DNA of 64,000 nt, taken from Wolfiporia cocos. Its lineage: Eukaryota; Basidiomycota; Agaricomycetes; Polyporales; Phaeolaceae. The position numbers were made by a program, and so were the translations under genes. The stretch is taken from assembly GCA_029448655.1 (NCBI GenBank), contig JACCLO010000013.1, positions 124,001 to 188,000 on the forward strand, written 5' to 3'. The stretch's first letter is position 1, and each line of letters begins with the position of its first letter. The notes beneath the pieces were generated by a model. That model made no database searches, was not told the origin of the DNA, and was given only the letters and a program-made list of their open reading frames with translations. This document shows positions 10,561-22,155 of the stretch, in pieces.

Positions 10561-12373
10561 GTCCTCGCGCTCTTATCCTCCCTACCTCCCCGTCCTCACA
10601 CCTCACACCCCACACCCCCGATCCACACACCCCGCCCCGGCCGACCAAGTCGACCGCCGGACGCGCGCCGACGCGCCGCACCATTCCCGACACTCCCAAC
10701 CTCTCGACGAGGACGCACACGCCCCCCGTCCGACACCCACCCGCGCCTCGCATCCGCGAGCTGCCCCCGCCCGCGCGCCCCTCGGCGCCGACATTGGCGT
10801 CTGGGACGACTCCGCCACCTCGGCAGCGCGCCGTCGCACGGTCCTCCACTTTGGCTCCAGTTCTGGCTCTGACGGCGCGCGCGCACTCGCCCTCCGCAGC
10901 CGCCATCTCGCTGCACACCTCTGCGCCCCGGCGTCAACGTCGTGCGAGCTGCCGGTCTGCCTGGAGCGCGGCGCGTGGCCTGCCCTCCGCCGCTTGCGGT
11001 GAATTCTGTATGCGGCATCGGGCGGTACGCTCGAGCCCTCTTTGCAGCGCGGACAGGCATCGCGCAGATGGGCCTCCCGACCGAGTGAGTGAGTGTGCCG
11101 ATCGACGGTATCGAGTGGTCACAGGGGTCGCTGGTCCCATTCATCAGCCATTCGTCGCTGTGCCCTTGACAAGCGGTTTCTGTGATCACTCTCCTGTGCG
11201 AACGCATGAGTTTGTCGATGAGGAGCAATGAGGATCGTGTTAGTGCCTGTGGTATGCGCAGATATCGTTCGGTCTTTGCTCGCGCGGCGGAGCGATGCGA
11301 GACAAGCGAGTGCATATGTACCGTGCGAGAGGATAACGTAGATGGAGTCTGGTGCACACCAGATGGTCGATAAGTCATACAGCGGACAACGCATAGCACA
11401 CCATTATACATCGAATAGAGTGCAAAACACGAGGTGAGCTATTGAGAACGCCGCCATGCAGACGGCACACACGTTAAAATGGCAGAGACGCGGACTCTGG
11501 CTTTGAGCGGTCGACGTTTACATCAGACTTTTGGCGAAGAGCGCCGCTGAGAACTGAGAATCCTAGAGCGCCGGAAGCTTCACACGTGACTGACGCGCTT
11601 GTGGCTGAAAGTACAGCTCGGAGCCCCTCTCAGCCATCTGCTTTGTCCGTTGCCCCCCGCATCACGCCGCCATATACCGGGCTCCGCATCTAATATAATA
11701 CGATACGACATACTATCAAGCACAGGCGGCACTAGCGCATCGCATACGACCGTCCGCGCGGATCTATCATACCATACAACAGTCCATCATACAGGGGTTG
11801 GGAAATAAGTAAGCAAGCAAGGGGCGTCGCGTGTCTCGAGTACACCCACCCAGCCCGCGCAAAGCAGCGCGTGGAACACACATCAAATAGAATGTATCGT
11901 ACTCATAGCGCGCGCACACAGCGCGCATCGTCCGTCCGTCCGTCCGTCCGTCCATCCATCCATCCATGCGGTCCAGCGGCACAGCGGCACCCCTCTCACG
12001 GCCCGCGCGGCGCGCTACCTGCGCACGCGGCGTCAGCGCGCTTCTGTCCGCTTCCGAGCTGGGGTGGCGCGGGAACGAAAGGTTAGCAAAGGAGGACTTA
12101 CGGCGGCGCGCGCGGCGCAGGCTCGGCGCGGTGGGGCCCCGGGCTCTTGACGGGGAGCAGGAGCATTTGGTGGGACGGGGGCGGGGACGGGGAAGCGGGC
12201 GGCGCGAGGGGGGAGGCTGCACCCGGAGCGCGCGCGCGCTCGCTTGGTGGTTGGACGGGGGAGAAGGCACGCGGGGTGGAGAGCGGGTGTTGCAGGAGTG
12301 GCGACTGAACTGGCGCGTCCGCACGTGCGTCTGCGGAGAAGGCTACAGCGGGGGATCTGTGGTGTCGTTAGCG
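10561..12373. other. Gene-free stretch
   Basis: GC-rich up to about 11100, then mixed composition. Long overlapping frames on both strands at 10500-11400 and 11767-12324 have shadow-type composition (Arg/Pro/Ser/Thr), so I reject them as genes. It may include the 3' untranslated region of the minus-strand gene that ends at 12374. Confidence 0.5.
11930..11967. repeat. Tetranucleotide microsatellite (GTCC)n grading into (ATCC)n
   Basis: About seven GTCC units are followed by three to four ATCC units. Such a tract is prone to length variation. It lies 3' of the minus-strand gene at 12374-13261. Confidence 0.85.
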
Positions 12374-13261
12374 CTACAAACGATACGCTGCACGAAGTGC
12401 GCGAGATGGCAAAATAGCACACCTTTTGTGGAAGTTCCCGACCGCCACTCCCGCCACAGAGTCCTCGAGCGCCGCCGCGGACGCGTTGAGCACGTTTACG
12501 CCCTCGGTGATGCCGCGCTCGAGCGCGTCGTTGCGGTAGAACGTGATGACGGGGTAGCTGATGAACAGCGCGAGGATCGCGACGATCACAACCGTGAGCA
12601 TGCCGACGTTGACGAGCCCGCGCCAGCTGGCCCACGCGCGGGGCCCGCCGCCGTCGACGTCGAGCGCAAAGAGCCAGTCGTCCTCGTCCTCGTCCTCGGC
12701 GGGGGCACCCTTGGCGTCCGCGAGCGGGTCAAACGCGTATGGGACGAGGCGTCGCGGCGACGAGCCGTTGAGCGGGTACTTTGAGTCCGCGGCGAGGGTG
12801 AAGAGCGAGGAGTCGCGCGAGGCGCCGGAGAGGACGGAGTCGCGCACGAGGCGTGGGGGCGCGGGGAGCGCGCCGGCGGGGTCGGCGCCGGCGAGGGCGA
12901 GCTCTGCGGGCGACGCGATGCGGTAGAGGACCATCGAGCCGCGGGGCGTGCCCGCGGGGGAGTGGGCGAGCGCGTGCGTCTCCTCGGAGGCGATCCGCGC
13001 GATGGGCGCGGGGTCGGGCCGGCGCGGCACGCGCGGGGGCAGCGGGGTCGGAGCCGTGCCCGGTGGGACGGGGTGCGGGTTGAGCGGGGAGGACGCGAAG
13101 CTGCGCGCGGGCGGGGCGCGCGGCGGGAAGGGCACCGGGGCGTCGGAGCGGTCGTCGTCCGAGGAGGGCGGCGAGGACACTGCGGGGGGTCAGCGGGCGC
13201 GGGCGGCGGGGCGGGCGTGCTCACCGTCGTGGGGCTCGTCGCTGCTGTCGGACGGGGCCAT
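12374..13261 (-). CDS. Short single-pass membrane protein, Kre6/Skn1-N-terminus-like (paralogue 2)
   Basis: ATG at 13261. A short first exon (MAPSDSSDEPHD) is followed by a small GT-AG intron at the same position as in the paralogue at 2640, and a second exon begins near 13180. Features in order: Pro-rich N-terminus with FASSPLNPHPVPPG; IARIASEETHALA; DSKYPL; RRLVPYAFDPLAD; acidic EDEDEDDWLF; WASWRGLVNVGMLTVV; membrane segment ending LFISYPVITFYRND; Ala-rich tail. The frame as read ends at 12374. A potential splice donor just after GNFHK (about 12425) leaves the last 16 residues uncertain. No GH16 domain follows in any frame. It shares the upstream 17-bp motif with its paralogues. It is more divergent from the 2640 gene than tandem copies would be, so it is an older duplicate. 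Confidence 0.65.
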
Positions 13262-13348
13262 CGCGGGCGGTGGGAGAGGGCGAGCGCGGGCGGCCAGCTG
13301 CTAGGGCCCCGCGAATGACGCTGCATGCAGGCGCCCGTGCCTTCGATT

Positions 13349-13365
13349 AGATCCCATCACCGATC
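13349..13365 (-). promoter_or_regulatory. Conserved 17-bp upstream motif, copy 2
   Basis: On the minus strand it reads GATCGGTGATGGGATCT, 88 bp upstream of the ATG at 13261. It differs from copy 1 only at the two variable positions. Confidence 0.55.
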
Positions 13366-15847
13366 GCGCGTTCACTTCCCGTGCCAAGCGGCGGATGGCC
13401 GGCCCTCTCGTCGTCGGCCACAACGGACGCACCCTCCCCGCCACGTCCGCCCTCCCGCCGCGCTGCCCCCGCCGTGGTGCCCCTGCCGCGGTGCACGCTG
13501 CGGCCTCCCACAGACAGCGCCCGGCTCCACCTGCGCCGCAACGCTCAGCTGGCGCTGCCTGAGCGGCGCCTGGATGTCCGTGCGACTGCATGCGGCGTGC
13601 GCGGCCAGGTCTCCCCGTAGTGCACACCAGTAGCGCGATGGGCACGAGGATCTGTCGCTCCGCTGATCACACGACAGTCCTCTAACGCGCGTGCGACCGA
13701 GTGCGCTGGCCAGTGATATTGACTTGGTGTGCCTCGCGTTCTTGGCTGATGCTCTAGTGGTGTCTTTGGTGAACGTACGCCGCGTCGCGGAGGTTAACTG
13801 CAGACCTACCTGCGCTTCGTTCACTCTTTGCTCGGCGCAACGCCTTCGGTCTCAGTCTGCACGTCAGGACAGCCCACTAGCAGCGGCACAAGAGCAGAAT
13901 CAGGCGCTTTGACTGATAACCCTGCGCGCATTGTGCGCCTTGTAGCGCGCCACACCAACATTGGCGCTGCTGTTCCTAGCGATAAGATATCTTCTCGAGA
14001 ACACAGATAGATACCGCGGTGTTTGCGCAGGAGAAGGATCAAATACTGGTTAAGAACCTTCCCTCGGTGCACCGAGTTTCCGTCACAGTAAAGGCACCAG
14101 AAAAGGTACGCACGCTCGATATTCGTGTCCTCGAGGGCGCCATAAGCATCCAGATCTTCCACGGACGCCTCGCTCGTCATCGTGGCGCAACGCCCGTTGT
14201 GCACGCACGCCCCACTACGTCTCCTCTCCTCGCTGCTCACATCCCTCATCGCACGCTCCTGCACCCACCCTGCCCTCTACTTGGCGCTGCGCGCGATCAA
14301 GCGCCCACTGCTCCTCGGCCGCACCGTGCATCAGCGAAAGCAGTCGTGGTTGTGCGGACGGGATCTGTTGGGATTCAGGTCATGCCGGACCGCGGCGACG
14401 CCTTACCCTTACTGACCACCGGTGACTCTGTTTGGTCTGATGGATTCGCAGCAAATGCGCACCGGTGCGTACATCAACGTCGTCGACTTTAGATCAGATC
14501 GCGGTCGTACCGCTTCCAATTCCGCCATCCTAGTCGTCCAGGAGCGTTACTGCCCCGTGCTGTGGCGACGAGATCATACTCGTGCGCTGTGCCCGACGCG
14601 TACACACTTCCCACAAAACCAGCGAGCTTCACAGCCATGGTATGTCGGGGACGCGTCGCGTTCCCCTGGTGTCGACAGCGCGCGGGCCGGCCAGAGACAC
14701 GCACACAGACCCGTCCGGTTCCCGCCTCACACGGTGCGGACGATACGCCGCGCAACCTCGCATGGCGCACGGCTGTGGATCCGCTCCTGCGCGCACTGCA
14801 AGCGGCGTACGCTCGAGATACTACGCTCGATATGTTGGCGCCATGCGTTGCCAAAGTCGGGCGCGTCGTGTCCATCTCGCCAGGGACCCTTTCGCATCGG
14901 AGAGAGCGCTTGCGCACACGCGCGCATGTGCGCAAGCACGAGACAGCCTGCCTTGGTCGCGCGGCGCCCCTAGCCTGCGGATCGCGGACCAAGGACTAGA
15001 GCTCGCCATCTTCTCTTGCTAGGTCTTGCCAGCACGTACAGTCCTGCCCGCTTGCATTGCACGCCGTCATGTTCTTACACCCCCATCCCTGCCTGTTCAT
15101 GCATTAGTAACGAGGCTTACGATATAGCAAGGCTGTCGGTGAAGGCACGCCGCACCGCAGGTCAACGGAGCTCGCCTGCTTGTGCTTCGCGGGCCGCGCA
15201 TCGCTTGTTCGTTAGTTCCGCATCATGCCGACCGCGTAGTGGGGACGCAGGCGCGCGGTGGCGGTACACCGTCGGCTGGCTGATGCTGTGCAATCCTATC
15301 GCTCGCGTACACATACCTAGTCTCATGCGAACCGTACCCGTGGGAACAAATCAATGCAGAAAATCGAGGTGCAGACGAGACGAGACGAGCAGGAGCTCGT
15401 TCAGGAGGTGCAGCCAGCGTTCCACTTGGATTCCAGATAGCTCGCCAAGGAATGCATGCTATATCGAATCGGTAGCATGTCGAGGTGCAATGTTTGTGAT
15501 CATTCGATAACAAGTTTCAGAGACCCTTCTGCTCTCGCTCAACAATCCGCTCCTTCAATGTGTAAATCCGGAGGTGCGTTGTTCCTCCCGTTGAAAAGGT
15601 GTATACTGATACCCGGTCAGCAAGCATTCTTTGAACGAGACTACACCCACCTGAACGGGATGTCCTCCATCTCAAAGCGTAAGTCGTTAATGCGATAACC
15701 TCCAATACTGAGAAACATCGATGTAGTTAATTCGCGCTGAGAAGAGACCAACGGTGAATTCCACTCACGTGATGCACGCTGACTTGATTGTAACATCCAG
15801 CAGAGCAGCGTGATCCGCTGCGACTCTTAATGTTTGAATACGCTGAC
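13366..15847. other. Gene-free stretch
   Basis: GC-rich to about 15000. No frame has family motifs or conserved exon structure. It contains one copy of a roughly 200-bp dispersed repeat at 14620-14822. Confidence 0.45.
14620..14822. repeat. Dispersed repeat of about 200 bp, copy 1
   Basis: It matches 19055-19252 over its length, sharing ACGCGTCG, the GAGACACGCACACAGACCCG block, CACGGTGCGGACGATACGC and an ACTGCAAGCGGCG end. It is GC-rich in both places, although copy 2 lies in AT-rich DNA. No terminal inverted repeats were noticed. Confidence 0.65.
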
Positions 15848-17996
15848 CTACAAGAAACGCATGTGCAATACTAGGGCTCCATTTGCTCGCTTGAGCCTAT
15901 GGATGATCTGTCGTAGTGAGTGCGCTGAAGTACAAATGTGATGACGCACAGAAAGTATGAATGCCTGATTGTCTGGAAAGATGTGCTTCACGTGGACTAC
16001 TCTGACTCCTCTGACGAAGACCTCAGCCAGAAAGCTGTGGAACTTGACCTCTGCGTCAAATGGATTCTCTGTATTATTTGCGAGAGGGTATGAGCTGGTA
16101 TACATCCAATGGTATAGAATATCACATACTGCAATAGAACCGGAAAGAAACTTGTCTCCTGGTGATATATGGAACGAACCGCAAGTATACCTTGACATGG
16201 TGGACTATCCTGCGTCCGAGTCCAGGTATGTGAGAATTTATCTCGAACCGGGGAATATTAAACAGTCGTCCGCAGATATCAGCTGTCGAATTCTCCACGT
16301 ATATCTTGACTAATAGGTGTTGTGGGCTTGTGAAGTAGGACTCTATGAATTGTTTCACCTCTTGAGTCAAAGGAGTCAACGGCTGAAAGCAACCATTGAT
16401 CTTGTAATCGTTGTTGCTGTTTGCATGGAGAACGAAGTTCTAGCAGAGTTATGAGTAAGCAAGAAAGATCGGAACAAAACTTACCGACAATCTAGAGTGC
16501 CCGAGCTGTCAGATGAGTTGATTTTCACGATTCATCAAGTGCTTCAGACGCAACATGGCACGCACCTTGTGTTCACCGTAGTAAAGCTCCAGGAGACAAT
16601 TTATGGTGCACGTTATTGGGCTATCGTTAACAATATTTGCTATGAGGTTTGCGTGAAGATAAGGTCCACTAGAATCCCTGTCGCTACCGGTCAACCGCAC
16701 TCTCTTCAGGAGGACCCTGTGCCGGAACGATTGAAGCCCTGTTTTAATGAGACTTCGTGCTGTATAACCATTGATGCAACCCATGAAATACAGACCCTTG
16801 AATGTGATATCTTTCCTCCAAGGCATATCATAAACTTGGTCCCAGCCTGGCAGCCTGTAGTGAGGATTGGCAGGATAGTACTGGAAGTTATGACATTCGA
16901 CTGAGATCTGGATAATATCACCAGATAGAATGGCTCCTAGGAAGTTTTGAAACCTGTAACATGGTTAATGTAGAATACTCTGAGGAATATGTCAACGCAC
17001 GCATGAGTGTCTTTTGTCCGTATGGATGCCAATATCATTCTCTCTTCTGTCTGGAAGACATCGTCTACGATCGCATCCGCAATCACCTCTCCATGAAACC
17101 ACACAGACATTGGTCTTGTAAAGCGGAGTACATGTTTGCGAGGCAGGCCTGTCCATTCCAGGCACGCCTTCACAGTATGACGTGCAGGTCTTCGGGCGGA
17201 TCAGCCACCAGTGTGAATACTGTTGGAACTGAAGTATCACTTACATTTGCTCTAACAACATGAGCCTAATGTAAGAGCTATCCTTGAAAGGAAATGTTCT
17301 GCGAAGATTCCGAAGGTATGTCTCCACCTGGGTATCAACGAGCAGATTGATGTCAAGCTGAGACACCATGCCAGAATATGTACCTTCCACAGCGATTGTC
17401 GACTAGCAGACCACTTCTCCAGGCTTACCTACAAGCAATGAATGCGTAATCTAAAGATTGATAAGAAAGCAGTTACCGGTGTGTTATCTTCCCCATCAGG
17501 AAGATACCAGGACAATGTCCCAGCGTCCTTGATGCTGATCGATGTGCATATGCTGTAAGGCTAGCATAAGGGTAAGTCCAAACTTGTTTGTGTAACCACT
17601 CCACCGGTACACATCAGAGCCTGACGAATCTGGAAGTAGACGCCACCAGTATCTTTCCGCCGCGCCATAAACAGGGTCGTTCGGCTCAGCTTGAGGATTT
17701 GTAGCGACATGGCGGTTCAAGTGAGCATTTCTGATAACGCAACGGTGACTCCCCTCGTTAGAGAACTCCATGTGCCACTATGACGATCTATGATGAGCAT
17801 ATGCCAGGTCGTGCCATAAACGCAATCAATTGACGACCTGCTCTTCCGGAATGACCTCGTTTCCGTATGGCACCCAGCAAGCGATAGGCTCTTCACCGTT
17901 TTTATTTGGAAGCCTTGCTCGATTCAGATACGCAAGGTTAGTGATTGTGAAGAAACCTGATCGAAGGTTCAAGTGCACGTCCGTGCTTTCAGCCAT
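15848..17996 (-). CDS. Multi-exon protein with N-terminal beta-trefoil (ricin-B-like) lectin domain
   Basis: Start ATG at 17996 (MAESTDVHLNLRSGFFTITN). Reading successive GT-AG introns of about 45-70 nt keeps one frame down to a stop at 15848, through at least eight exons. The N-terminal 140 residues look like three trefoil repeats: GFFTITNLAYLNRARL with WVPYG; CVIRNAHLNRHVATN with YWWRLLPD; and ISIKDAGTLSWYLPDG with SRQSLWK (QxW-like). The remaining 300 or so residues include VETYLRNLRRTFPFKDSSY, FTRPMSVWFHGEVIAD, YYPANPHYRLPGWDQVYDMPW and EVKQFIESYF, which I do not recognise. Trefoil lectins of fungi bind glycans and often act in defence; that role is inference here, and a pore-forming C-terminus is possible but unproven. 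One exon border near 16700-16500 is uncertain. A decayed tandem copy lies to the right. Confidence 0.6.
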
Positions 17997-19054
17997 AGTC
18001 ACTGTAGAAGCGACACCTACGGCAGGGGGATATTAATATACTCAGAGAGATTGTGATGTGTTAGAGTTGCAGCCTCATTCCTAATATCAAGATGTCCACC
18101 GTGACGTTCGACACAGGTTTGTTGCCGTTCCAAGTCCAAAGAGCCATATTTGGTATAAAGATCCGCGAGGGTAGGGACTTGCATGGATTTCTGAATGTTT
18201 CCGAGTCCCATGCATGTGGCCTACATTGACATGAGGCACACAAGAACGTGATACAGCCACCTTCTCAAAGATTTTAACTGATGTCCGGTGTCCCTTCAGG
18301 GTGAAACAGCAATGACATGCCACAATTCGTCTCGGCAGACCCTACAGTCTCTTATTAATGATAATGTGAGATGCTCAATGATCCGTTCTAGGTATGGTCA
18401 TGCCAATCACTGATGTGATCTACAGTATGGGATGATCCTGCAAAGATAAACACGTTAGTATTACTTCATTCAAAATAGTTAAAAATCAGCTACTCATGGT
18501 TATACATATTCACACAAGTTGTGGGAAGAACGAAGCTTGTTTTCCTGCTCGGAAATCAATTGGATCATTGTATGGTTGTGACCAGCTAGTTACAGAAAAC
18601 CATATCCAGCAATTCTGGTCAATACATTGATGCATCAGCATTGTCTATATATTGCTTCAAGCTATGTATATGTACTGCTTGAATGTTCTTGAAAATTCAG
18701 TGCATTATTTAAACTCATCAAAGTCAAGCTAGAACGTCACATTGGATAATCACAAAGTTTAGGCAAGGATCTGTTCAACTCCAAAAAAGCGTGAAGAATC
18801 CAGAAGGCATTATGTATTAACGTCTTGAGCCTCTCTGAGTCCCGAGGCTGGCTTAAAACTCCTGACAGTTCGAATGCCGCGAACCTGATCATGTTCGGTT
18901 GTCTGCAACTACAGATGCGACATTACTCTAACACTTTTGTAAGATGTTGGTTATATCATGGCGATTGGCTTTGTGTTATATATTCGATGAAATGAATTCG
19001 AGGGTATCATATCGGGATCTCAGTGGTTTCAAGTAAAGATACTAACACTTCTTA
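17997..19054. other. 5' flank of the lectin-type gene; no gene seen
   Basis: AT-rich. Short frames such as 18017-18211 on the minus strand are not frame-conserved in the duplicate around 21250-21480, so they are treated as non-coding. The stretch belongs to the tandem duplication. Confidence 0.5.
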
Positions 19055-19252
19055 TACAATCAGTAAGCTTTATCGCTATGGTTTGTCGGGACGCGTCGCT
19101 TTCGCCCCGTATCGACAGCGCGCGGGTCGGCCAGAGACACGCACACAGACCCGTCCGTTCCCACCTCACACGGTGCGGACGATACGCGTGCGGCCCTGCT
19201 TGGTGCACGGCTGCGAATCCGCACCAGTACACACTGCAAGCGGCGATACTCT
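19055..19252. repeat. Dispersed repeat of about 200 bp, copy 2, at a duplication breakpoint
   Basis: It matches 14620-14822 and sits exactly where similarity between the two lectin copies ends. This suggests that the repeat took part in the rearrangement. Confidence 0.65.
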
Positions 19253-21236
19253 AACAAAAACATCTACCAAAAAGCTATGGAATTTGAGCTCTGCGTCGAA
19301 CGGATCCTCTGCATTATGAGCGAGAGATGATGATCTCATGTCGTGTTCAAGGTACAGAGTTCCACCTACTGCAATAAAATCGGGAAGAAACATCTCTCCG
19401 GGTGATATATGGAACGAACAGAATGTATACCTTGACATAGTGAATTATCCTACGTCCGAGTCCAGGGACATGAGAGTTTACTTCGAACCGGGGGATATTC
19501 AACAGTCGTCCGAAGATGTCAGCGGTCACATCCTCCACGTAGATCTTGACTAATAGGTGCTGAGGGCCTGTGAAGTAGGACTCCAGAAACCGTTTCACCT
19601 CTTGACTCAACGGCTGAAAGCGGCCGGCGATTTCATAATCGATATTGCTGTTTGCATGGAGGACAAAATTCTAGCAGAGTTGTGAGTAAATATGAAAGAT
19701 TGGACGAGAACATAATTTAGTGTGTCCAAGCTAACATGTGAGTTATTTTGCACTTTATTAGAGCGAGTGTTTTTGATATAACATGGCACGCACGTTGTGT
19801 TCACCGTAGTAAAGTTCCATTTGTCAATTTACGGTGCACGTCAACGGGCTATCATTGACAATATTTGCTGTGAAATTTGCGTGAAGATAAGGTCCGTATA
19901 GATTTTTGTCGCTGCAGACTAGCCGCACACTCTTGAGGAGGACCCTATTCCGGAACGATTGAAGCCCTTGTTTCCATGAGACCTCATGCTGTACACAACC
20001 CATGCAATGCAGACATTCGATTGTGATATCCTTCCTCCAGGGGATATCATAAATCTAGTCCCATCCCGGCAACCTATAGTGAGGATTCACAGGATAATAC
20101 TGGAAATTGTTGCATGCGATTGAGATCTGAACCATATCGTTGGAGAGAATGGCTCCAAGGAAGTTTTGAAATCTGTGTCATCGTTAATGTCAAAGGCTTT
20201 GAGGAGAATATCTGCGTATGCATGAGTGTTCTTCACCCGTGTGGATGCCAGCAACGTTCTCTCTTGTGTCTGGAAGACATTATCGATGACTGCATCCGCG
20301 ATCACTTTCCCGTGGAACCACAAGAGCAACGGTCTTGTAAAGTGGAGCACATGTTCGCGTGGCAAACCTGTCCATTTCAGGTACACCTTTAGTGCGGGTC
20401 TTTAGGCGGATCAGCCTACCAGTCTTAACACTGTTAGAACTGAAGGTATCACATATATGTGCTCTAGCAACATGAGCTGAAGGGAGGATGTATCTTTGAA
20501 AGGAAATGCTCTGTGACGAATCTCTGTGACGAATCCGTGGGCACGGCTCCACCTGCAGATACAGATGGATGAGTAGGATCTGCATATATTGATGCAAGCT
20601 GAGAGACCAATCGAGAATATATACCTTCCCCAGTGATTGTCGACTATTATTCCACTTCTCTAGGCTTAACTAAAAGCTATTAATTCATGATCTTCACATT
20701 CATGAGGAATTAGCTATCGGTGTGCTATCCTCTCCGTCAGGAAGATATCAGGACAATGTCCCAGCATCCTTGATGCTGGTCGGTGTGCATATAATGTAAG
20801 GCAAGCATGAGAGTGCCGATCAAACTTGTTTATGTAATCACCCCACCAGTACACATCAGAGCCTGACGCATCTGAAACCAAGCGCCACCAGTATCTGTCT
20901 GCTGCGCCATAAACAGGGACTTTCAGTTCAGCTTGAGGATTTGTAGCGACGTGGCAATCCAAGTGGGCATTTCTAATCACGCAACGGTAATTCCCTTCGT
21001 CAGAAAATTTTATGTGCCACTATGGTGATCTGCGATGAGCATTGTTGGGAAATGCAGACAATTTTCAACCTGCTCTCCCGGTATGGCCTCATTTCCGTAG
21101 GGTACCTAGCAAGCTATAGCCTATAGGCTCTTCACCATTCTCGTTTGAAAGCCTTGCTCGGCTTAAATACGCAAGGTTAGTGATTGTGAAGAAACCTGAA
21201 TCGAAGGTTCAGATGCACATCCATGCCTTCAGCCAT
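19253..21236 (-). pseudogene. Decayed, truncated copy of the lectin-type gene
   Basis: It is homologous to the 15848-17996 gene, with recognisable blocks: RNAHLDCHVATNPQAEL, YWWRLVSDASGSDVY, LKWTGLPREHVLHFTRPLLLWFHGKVIAD, QEVKRFLESYFTGPQHLLV. The equivalent ATG is at 21236. There is an extra base near 21199-21200 shortly after the start, which brings a stop into frame within about 20 codons. Further small insertions occur near 21115, and small deletions between 19980 and 20010. One splice acceptor near 19407 has lost its AG. The 3' part (after the DAELKFHSFLVDVFVR stretch) is missing, replaced by the dispersed repeat. It is not expected to make a full product. Confidence 0.7.
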
Positions 21237-22155
21237 AGTCGGTGAATATACAGCACCTACGACGGCAAGTACCTGGAGAGATGACATGTGTTGGAGAAGC
21301 GGCCTCAATGAGTAGGATTCTTGATATCACGATATTCATATCCGACACAGATTGGCAGCGATTCCAAGCCCAAAAAGCCATGTTTGGTATGGGTTCCGCG
21401 AAAATAGAGCTTACATGCGTGCTTCTTGCACACTTGGGGGTCTCATGCATGCGATCTACATTGATGTCAGGCACATAAGAACGTAGTACAGCCATCTCGT
21501 CAGCTATCTTACATCGGTGTCCAGCGTCCCATCAGGGCAAAACAGTAATGATATCCACTTCGTCTCTGTTGATCCTGCAGTCTTTACAAAGCATGGTGCG
21601 AGATGTTCAATGATATGTTACAGATATAATCATGCCAATCATTGATATGATCTACAGTATCAGATGATTCTGCAGATAAGAAATACGTTATGTCTCTTCA
21701 TTCGAAATGAAGAAATGCAGCTGATTAGGGTTATCCATATCAACATAAGTTTCGGCAGAGTTGAATGTTGTATTGCTGTAAACTATGTGATATATGTACG
21801 TGGCCCGAGATTAATGTTTGTTGCAATTTGCCTTATGCAAAGGCTTCGAAGTCAATCTAGGACGCCGCACTGGTAAATGGAAAATTCGGCCTAGAATCTG
21901 CCAACGACCGAAAGCGAGAAAACTATCAAAGTCATTTACTAATATCTTAAGCTGCTCTAGTCCTAAGTCTGGCTCAAATTTGTCACAACGCCAACAGTAA
22001 AGACACCGAGAACTGAGCCATGTATTGCTGCATGTAGCTGAATGATTGCTCAGACACTCTTGCAAGTTTTCGGCCACATTATGGCGCGTGACAGGGTGTT
22101 AACTATTTGATGAGATAAATTCGAAGATGTCGTATGAAGATTGCAGAAGTCTCAA

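Larger units (their letters stand above)
15848..22155. repeat. Tandem duplication of the lectin-type gene and its 5' flank
   Basis: The stretch about 16000-19030 is alignable by eye with about 19253-22155, at an offset near 3.2 kb. The similarity covers the coding exons, introns and about 1 kb of 5' flank. The right copy is cut at its left end (gene 3' end) by the dispersed repeat at 19055-19252. Coding and non-coding parts are diverged to a similar degree. Confidence 0.75.

Noticed and set aside
10596..11411. Long minus-strand frame of 271 codons
   Set aside because: Low-complexity Arg/Gly/Ser composition in GC-rich DNA with overlapping long frames on both strands; no motif and no conserved counterpart in the other units.
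11767..12324. Minus-strand frame of 185 codons
   Set aside because: Shadow-type composition that includes the translated microsatellite; no family resemblance.
12586..13326. Minus-strand frame of 246 codons, very Pro/Arg-rich
   Set aside because: It is the shifted frame of the real membrane-protein gene at 12374-13261.
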